This document shows positions 60,363 to 64,000 of a DNA stretch of 64,000 bases, in pieces (position 1 is the stretch's first letter; each line of letters opens with the position of its first letter). The DNA is taken from positions 186,001 to 250,000 of the forward strand of contig JAUHXH010000002.1 of NCBI GenBank assembly GCA_030427085.1, written 5' to 3'. The stretch is from Gammaproteobacteria bacterium (GTDB taxonomy: Bacteria > Pseudomonadota > Gammaproteobacteria > Pseudomonadales > Halieaceae). The translations under genes were made by a program, and so were the position numbers. Below the pieces are notes generated by a model. That model was not told the origin of the DNA and did no database searches. It was given only the letters and a program-made list of their open reading frames with translations.

Positions 60363-61410
60363 GTCGCTGTCCTGTGTCTGCGGGCGCCAGTTGGTGGCGC
60401 CGCGCCCAGTGGTATTTTACATGTTGCAGGAACTTGGCGTTCCACGAGGTGTGGGCGCGGCCATCGTCGCGCCAGTAGAGCACAAACTCGGGAAGCTGCT
60501 GCAGCGCGAAGCCCTCGTCGATATGCGACAGCTTCAGGATGTCGAACACGTCCGCGCTGGGCCGCCAGTTTTCGACGATAGGGGCGGGCAGGCTGTCGTG
60601 TTCCCGCGCGGAGCTGAAGCGCGCCCACTGGATGCGGATGTGTTGGATAAACTTGGAATTCAGGGTTTTGGGCGGCTCGCCCCGTTCCCGCCAGTAGAGG
60701 ATGAACTCCGGTACAGCATCGTCGATGAAGTCGCGTTTCACACCGGCGCGCAGCAGAATTTCCATGGCGTCAGCACTCGGGCGCCAGTTGTTGTCGAGCA
60801 CGGTGGGTTCTGCCACGAGAAAAGGTGTTTCCGCGCGTTTCTGCTGATCGGCGCGCCACCGGTTAATCACGTGCTGGCGAAACTTGTTTTCCCAGGCGTG
60901 GGACACTTCGCCACGCTCGCGCCAGTAGTAGACAAAATCTTCCAGTTGATCGAGTGCAAACTGTCGCGGGACCTGTTGATTCAGGGCCAGCAGTTGCAGT
61001 ACGTCTTCGCTGGGGGTCCAGGTGGCGGCGAGCAGGCCGGCGCCGTGGCGCCGCGGTGCCGGTGGCTCAGCCGTCGGCCGCTGCTGTGGCGCGGACTGCT
61101 GGGGTTCGTTTAATGCGAACACGAGCTTGTCCGCACTGTGCAGTGGCGGCGAGTCCAGCAGGATCACACCCTTGTCTGCCAGGCTGCGGGTGATGCGGTG
61201 CAAATCGATCGCACTCCAGAACGGCAGGCTGTCCTGCAGCCACTGGCGTTCCACCTCCAGCCACAGGAATCCGCCGTGCGCCTGAGCTGTACGGTGGCCA
61301 AACAGTTCGCTCAGGTGTTGCAGGGCGATGGCCTCTTCCAACCCGATGGTCGCCGCCAGCGAGGGGGAGAAAACGAGCTGACGCTCCGGTGTCAGGGACG
61401 ATGGGCTCAT
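60274..61410 (-). CDS. Primosomal-type protein with three tandem DnaT domains
   Basis: A 378-residue protein. Residues 1-115 (PERQLVFSPSLAATIGLEEA, LQHLSELFGH, LWLEVERQWLQ, RSLADKGVILLD) form a winged-helix-like domain. Then follow three copies of a 65-residue DnaT domain: WTPSEDVLQLLALN..., WRPSADAMEILLRAG... and WRPSADVFDILKLS..., each with F(V/I)(L/Y)YWR(E/D)(R/D)G and KF-QH(V/I)---W. E. coli DnaT has one such domain and helps restart forks via DnaC/DnaB. ATG 61410 has AGGAAG upstream. The stop lies 89 bp inside the P-like gene, so the two overlap and are probably coupled. Cytoplasmic, DNA-binding. Confidence 0.82.
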   Translation of the reverse strand: MSPSSLTPERQLVFSPSLAATIGLEEAIALQHLSELFGHRTAQAHGGFLWLEVERQWLQDSLPFWSAIDLHRITRSLADKGVILLDSPPLHSADKLVFALNEPQQSAPQQRPTAEPPAPRRHGAGLLAATWTPSEDVLQLLALNQQVPRQFALDQLEDFVYYWRERGEVSHAWENKFRQHVINRWRADQQKRAETPFLVAEPTVLDNNWRPSADAMEILLRAGVKRDFIDDAVPEFILYWRERGEPPKTLNSKFIQHIRIQWARFSSAREHDSLPAPIVENWRPSADVFDILKLSHIDEGFALQQLPEFVLYWRDDGRAHTSWNAKFLQHVKYHWARRHQLAPADTGQRHEGQQGTGGTGSTRSRSLETDLSDRSWAD

Positions 61411-61583
61411 GCACTTCCTGGTCACATTGGATGAAATCGCACCCGCTGCCGATGTGGCATCCGAGCGGCGCGGGGTGCAGCATTCTACGGGCCGCATTCC
61501 CTGTCGCCAAGCGCAGGCGGTCTGATAGCATACCCGCCTCTCCGGAGCCTTGCGAGGGCACCGGCACCGAATCGGGAAACAGC

Positions 61584-62963
61584 ATGGCCAAGAGCAAAAC
61601 CAAAACCGCCTACGTCTGCAATGACTGTGGCTCCGACTACAGCAAATGGCAGGGGCAATGCAGCGATTGCGGCGCCTGGAATACCCTGTCGGAAGTGCGC
61701 CTGGGCCCGGCGCGCAGCCCCGCCGCAGGCAGTGGTGCCAAGCGTGGCGGCTACGCCGGTGCGCTGGCGGAAGCGACGGTCCTGAAAGACATCGACCTGC
61801 AGGAGTTGCCACGCTTCAGCAGCGGCGCGGCGGAGTTTGACCGGGTATTGGGCGGGGGTCTGGTGCCTGGTTCGGCCATCCTCGTCGGCGGGAATCCGGG
61901 GGCGGGCAAAAGCACACTCCTGCTACAAACCATGTGCCATCTCGCCGGCCAGATGGAAGCGCTGTACATCACCGGCGAGGAAAGCCTGCAACAGGTGGCC
62001 ATGCGCGCCCAGCGCCTGGGCTTGCCCACTGACAGCCTGAAGTTGATGTCCGAAACCAACCTGGAAGCGATTCTCGCCGCGGTGGATCAGCGCAAACCCC
62101 GCGTGCTGGTGGTGGACTCTATCCAGGTGGTTCACAGCGATGAATTGACCTCTGCGCCGGGCAGCGTGTCACAGGTGCGTGAGTGTGCGGCGGCGCTGAC
62201 TCGGTTGGCCAAGCAATCGGGTGTGGTGCTGTTCCTCGTAGGTCACGTCACCAAGGACGGCTCCCTCGCCGGCCCGAAAGTGCTGGAGCACATGATCGAC
62301 TGTTCCATCCTGCTGGAAGACACCGAAAGCTCCCGCTTCCGTACCCTGCGCGGCCAGAAGAACCGTTTCGGCGCGGTTAATGAGTTGGGCGTGTTCGCCA
62401 TGACCGAGCAGGGTATGAAGGAAGTAAAAAACCCCTCAGCCATCTTTCTCGATCGCAGTTCCGAACCGGCGGCTGGTAGTGCCGTGATGGTGGTGTGGGA
62501 GGGCACCCGGCCGCTGCTGGTAGAAATTCAGGCGCTGGTGGATGAAAGCCATTTGGGTAACCCACGCCGTGTGGCGGTTGGCCTGGAACAGAATCGGCTG
62601 GCGATGCTGCTGGCGGTGCTGCACCGTCACGGCGGCCTGATGCTGGGCGATCAGGATGTGTTCGCCAATGTTGTGGGCGGGGTCAAAGTACCGGAAACGG
62701 GTGCTGATCTCGCATTGCTACTGGCCATCGTCTCCAGCTTTCGGGATCAGGCTTTACCGCGGGATATGGTGATCTTCGGTGAGGTGGGGCTGGCGGGTGA
62801 GATCCGGCCGGTGCCGAGTGGGCAGGAACGTCTGTCTGAGGCGGCCAAGCATGGCTTCAAGCGGGCGGTGGTGCCGAAGGGCAATGCGCCACGGCAGGCG
62901 CCGGCCGGCATGGAGGTGTTGGCGGTGTCCAAACTCTCCGAAGCCTTGGCGGCACTCGAGTAG
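61584..62963 (+). CDS. radA: DNA repair protein RadA
   Basis: A 459-residue RadA/Sms. N-terminal zinc finger CNDCG...CSDCG (residues about 11-29), RecA-like ATPase with Walker A GNPGAGKSTLLLQ, the KNRFG motif in GQKNRFGAVNELG, and a Lon-like C-terminal domain from about 340 (PETGADLALLLAIVSSFRDQ). It drives branch migration in recombinational repair. ATG 61584 is used because it begins the zinc finger. It is divergent from the DnaT-like gene (173 bp gap). Confidence 0.96.
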   Translation: MAKSKTKTAYVCNDCGSDYSKWQGQCSDCGAWNTLSEVRLGPARSPAAGSGAKRGGYAGALAEATVLKDIDLQELPRFSSGAAEFDRVLGGGLVPGSAILVGGNPGAGKSTLLLQTMCHLAGQMEALYITGEESLQQVAMRAQRLGLPTDSLKLMSETNLEAILAAVDQRKPRVLVVDSIQVVHSDELTSAPGSVSQVRECAAALTRLAKQSGVVLFLVGHVTKDGSLAGPKVLEHMIDCSILLEDTESSRFRTLRGQKNRFGAVNELGVFAMTEQGMKEVKNPSAIFLDRSSEPAAGSAVMVVWEGTRPLLVEIQALVDESHLGNPRRVAVGLEQNRLAMLLAVLHRHGGLMLGDQDVFANVVGGVKVPETGADLALLLAIVSSFRDQALPRDMVIFGEVGLAGEIRPVPSGQERLSEAAKHGFKRAVVPKGNAPRQAPAGMEVLAVSKLSEALAALE

Positions 62964-62967
62964 CCGC

Positions 62968-63330
62968 CTAGTCCGTCAGGTGTCGTAAGTCTGCCTCCAG
63001 TAACTCGGGATCCAGGTGTTGCCCCAGCAGGTCGCGCAGCGGCGTGATGTTCTCCTGGTCTACGTGTTGCACCGAAAATCCCAGTCTTCCGGACTCCACA
63101 TGTTGGAGATAGGCATGCAGTTCGAGTTGGTCAGAGCTACCGGGATTGATGACGAGGGTGAAGGGTTCGTTGTACTGGGCGTCCCACACTTCGGGGCGGC
63201 CGGTGGAGGCGCCGGCCAGGCTGATATCGATCAGGCGCTGGTGCCAGACGCTACCGCCCTGGTGGACTTCAACAGGTAAGTCCAGTTCTACGCGGGAGTA
63301 TTCGCGGCGCTCGTTGCGGATGTCGCTCAT
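62968..63330 (-). CDS. PilZ domain protein
   Basis: A 120-residue protein. RRxxxR-type ERREYSRVELD near residue 7-17 and DISLAGASTGRP (the D/NxSxxG motif) define a PilZ domain. It should bind c-di-GMP and link it to a target such as motility or EPS. ATG 63330 gives this complete domain; the open frame continues about 200 bp upstream but has no support. Convergent with radA (4 bp gap). The diguanylate cyclase at 28526 is a possible source of the signal. Confidence 0.85.
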   Translation of the reverse strand: MSDIRNERREYSRVELDLPVEVHQGGSVWHQRLIDISLAGASTGRPEVWDAQYNEPFTLVINPGSSDQLELHAYLQHVESGRLGFSVQHVDQENITPLRDLLGQHLDPELLEADLRHLTD

Positions 63331-63563
63331 GGGTCTTGCTCTCTTGGCACTCTTTTTGGCGCGTGGGGTGGAGCTTATCTTTGCACTATAACGCCCTGTT
63401 GATGGCTTGGCGAGACAGGCGTTTGGCACCGCTACTGCCCCGCAGCGCGGGTGGAATAGCGGCTGTAGCACTGCCTTTCCGGCTGGGCGATTGTGTAAAC
63501 CGTGGCAGTGACTACAATCAATTTCTTGCTGGAACAATTCCTAAAACAACAGGAGAGCAACTC

Positions 63564-64000
63564 GTGAAGCAATTATTCACCTCATTGATCGGCATTACTT
63601 TTAGTGCGCTACTCGCTGTCTCAATCGGGTCGGCCGTGGCTGAGGAAGCGAAAAACCCCGTGGGTGGCGCCCGCGCCATGCTGGTGGAAGTAGACGCTAC
63701 CGTGGTCGGCATCGATCTTGAGAGCCGTACGGTGACGCTGGAGGCAGCGGATGGCGAGCAGTTCACCGTTCACGCACCCGAGGCAGTGATAAAGCTGGAG
63801 GACGTGACCGTGGGTGATGTTCTCCGCGCGGCTTATATGTCGGCCATTGCGGGTGTAGTACGCGAGCCCACAGAGGAGGAGTTGGCGGAGCCCTGGGTAG
63901 AGCTGGAAGACGCCGAGCTCGGCCAGTTTGAAGGGCACCCGGCTGCTGCGGATGCCAGGGCGGTACGCGCGGTGTGTAGCATTGAGGGAATGAATCGTCT
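63564..64000 (+). CDS. Secreted protein of unknown function, cut by window end
   Basis: An open frame from GTG 63564 (AACAGGAGAGCAA upstream) to the end of the window, 145 codons so far. It has a signal peptide (KQLFTSLIGITFSALLAVSI, then SAVA), and a mature beta-rich part with repeated VD/VT strands (EVDATVVGIDLESRTVTLEA, FTVHAPEAVIKLEDVTVGDV). The pattern resembles small periplasmic DUF-type proteins with a copper- or ligand-binding beta barrel, but no family is certain. No stop is reached. Confidence 0.65.
   Translation, partial: MKQLFTSLIGITFSALLAVSIGSAVAEEAKNPVGGARAMLVEVDATVVGIDLESRTVTLEAADGEQFTVHAPEAVIKLEDVTVGDVLRAAYMSAIAGVVREPTEEELAEPWVELEDAELGQFEGHPAAADARAVRAVCSIEGMNR

Overview
This is a roughly 64 kb chromosomal piece of a Gram-negative, high-GC gammaproteobacterium. 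The two ends carry the block DUF2065 / hisZ / purA ... tRNA-Leu / rnr / rlmB / rpsF / rpsR / (membrane protein) / rplI / dnaB, in the order known from Pseudomonas and relatives. The large TonB-dependent receptor, the DUF1592/DUF1552 cytochrome pair, the RoxA-like dihaem protein and the EPS locus suggest a marine Cellvibrionales-type (Halieaceae-like) bacterium. That placement is an inference from gene content, not from a search.

Layout. (1) 1-2871: housekeeping genes (DUF2065, hisZ, purA). (2) 2953-5878: a compact three-gene set that looks like a lasso-peptide-type RiPP locus. It has a 58-residue precursor-like ORF too short for routine gene calling, an asparagine-synthetase-like cyclase without the glutaminase cysteine, and an HPr-kinase-like protein. 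No B2 leader peptidase is visible in the window. A PqqD-like (RRE-type) protein at 33722 and an NTP_transf_5 nucleotidyltransferase at 25302, families often found in such clusters, lie further along. (3) 5883-7567: an unrecognised gene and a small secreted protein. (4) 7614-28303: an exopolysaccharide (EPS) locus with a Wzy-type polymerase, an outer-membrane beta-barrel, a short export protein, a Wzc-type tyrosine autokinase, a PHP-type phosphatase, a flippase, a sulfotransferase, four GT-B glycosyltransferases, a GT-C-like membrane protein, an ATP-grasp enzyme, a polysaccharide deacetylase, a methyltransferase and a WecA-like initiating transferase. Many stop and start codons overlap, so 9108-25305 probably behaves as one long operon. 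(5) 28526-35396: a membrane diguanylate cyclase, a stand-alone AraC-type DNA-binding protein, a LemA/M48 protease pair, the PqqD-like protein and a TonB-like periplasmic protein.

(6) 35501-52286: a catabolic and uptake region. It holds a RoxA-type dihaem oxygenase candidate convergent with a MalT-type LuxR regulator, a DUF2855 enzyme divergent from a TetR gene, and an operon of TonB-dependent receptor, cytochrome/DUF1592 protein, Tat-exported DUF1552 protein, secreted unknown and type-B carboxylesterase, followed by a second TetR gene. The receptor promoter carries three TGTAAC half-sites between its apparent -35 and -10 boxes. (7) 52346-59684: housekeeping again (tRNA-Leu, rnr, rlmB, rpsF-rpsR-rplI, dnaB). 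(8) 59697-61410: convergent to dnaB, a lambda-P-like helicase loader and a protein with three tandem DnaT-type domains. (9) 61584-64000: radA, a PilZ protein and a cut-off secreted protein.

The whole stretch from 2872 to 52345 (about 49.5 kb) lies between purA and tRNA-Leu/rnr, which are normally adjacent or nearly so. It is best read as lineage-specific accessory content at the 3' side of the tRNA. No integrase, transposase, attachment repeat or CRISPR array was seen.
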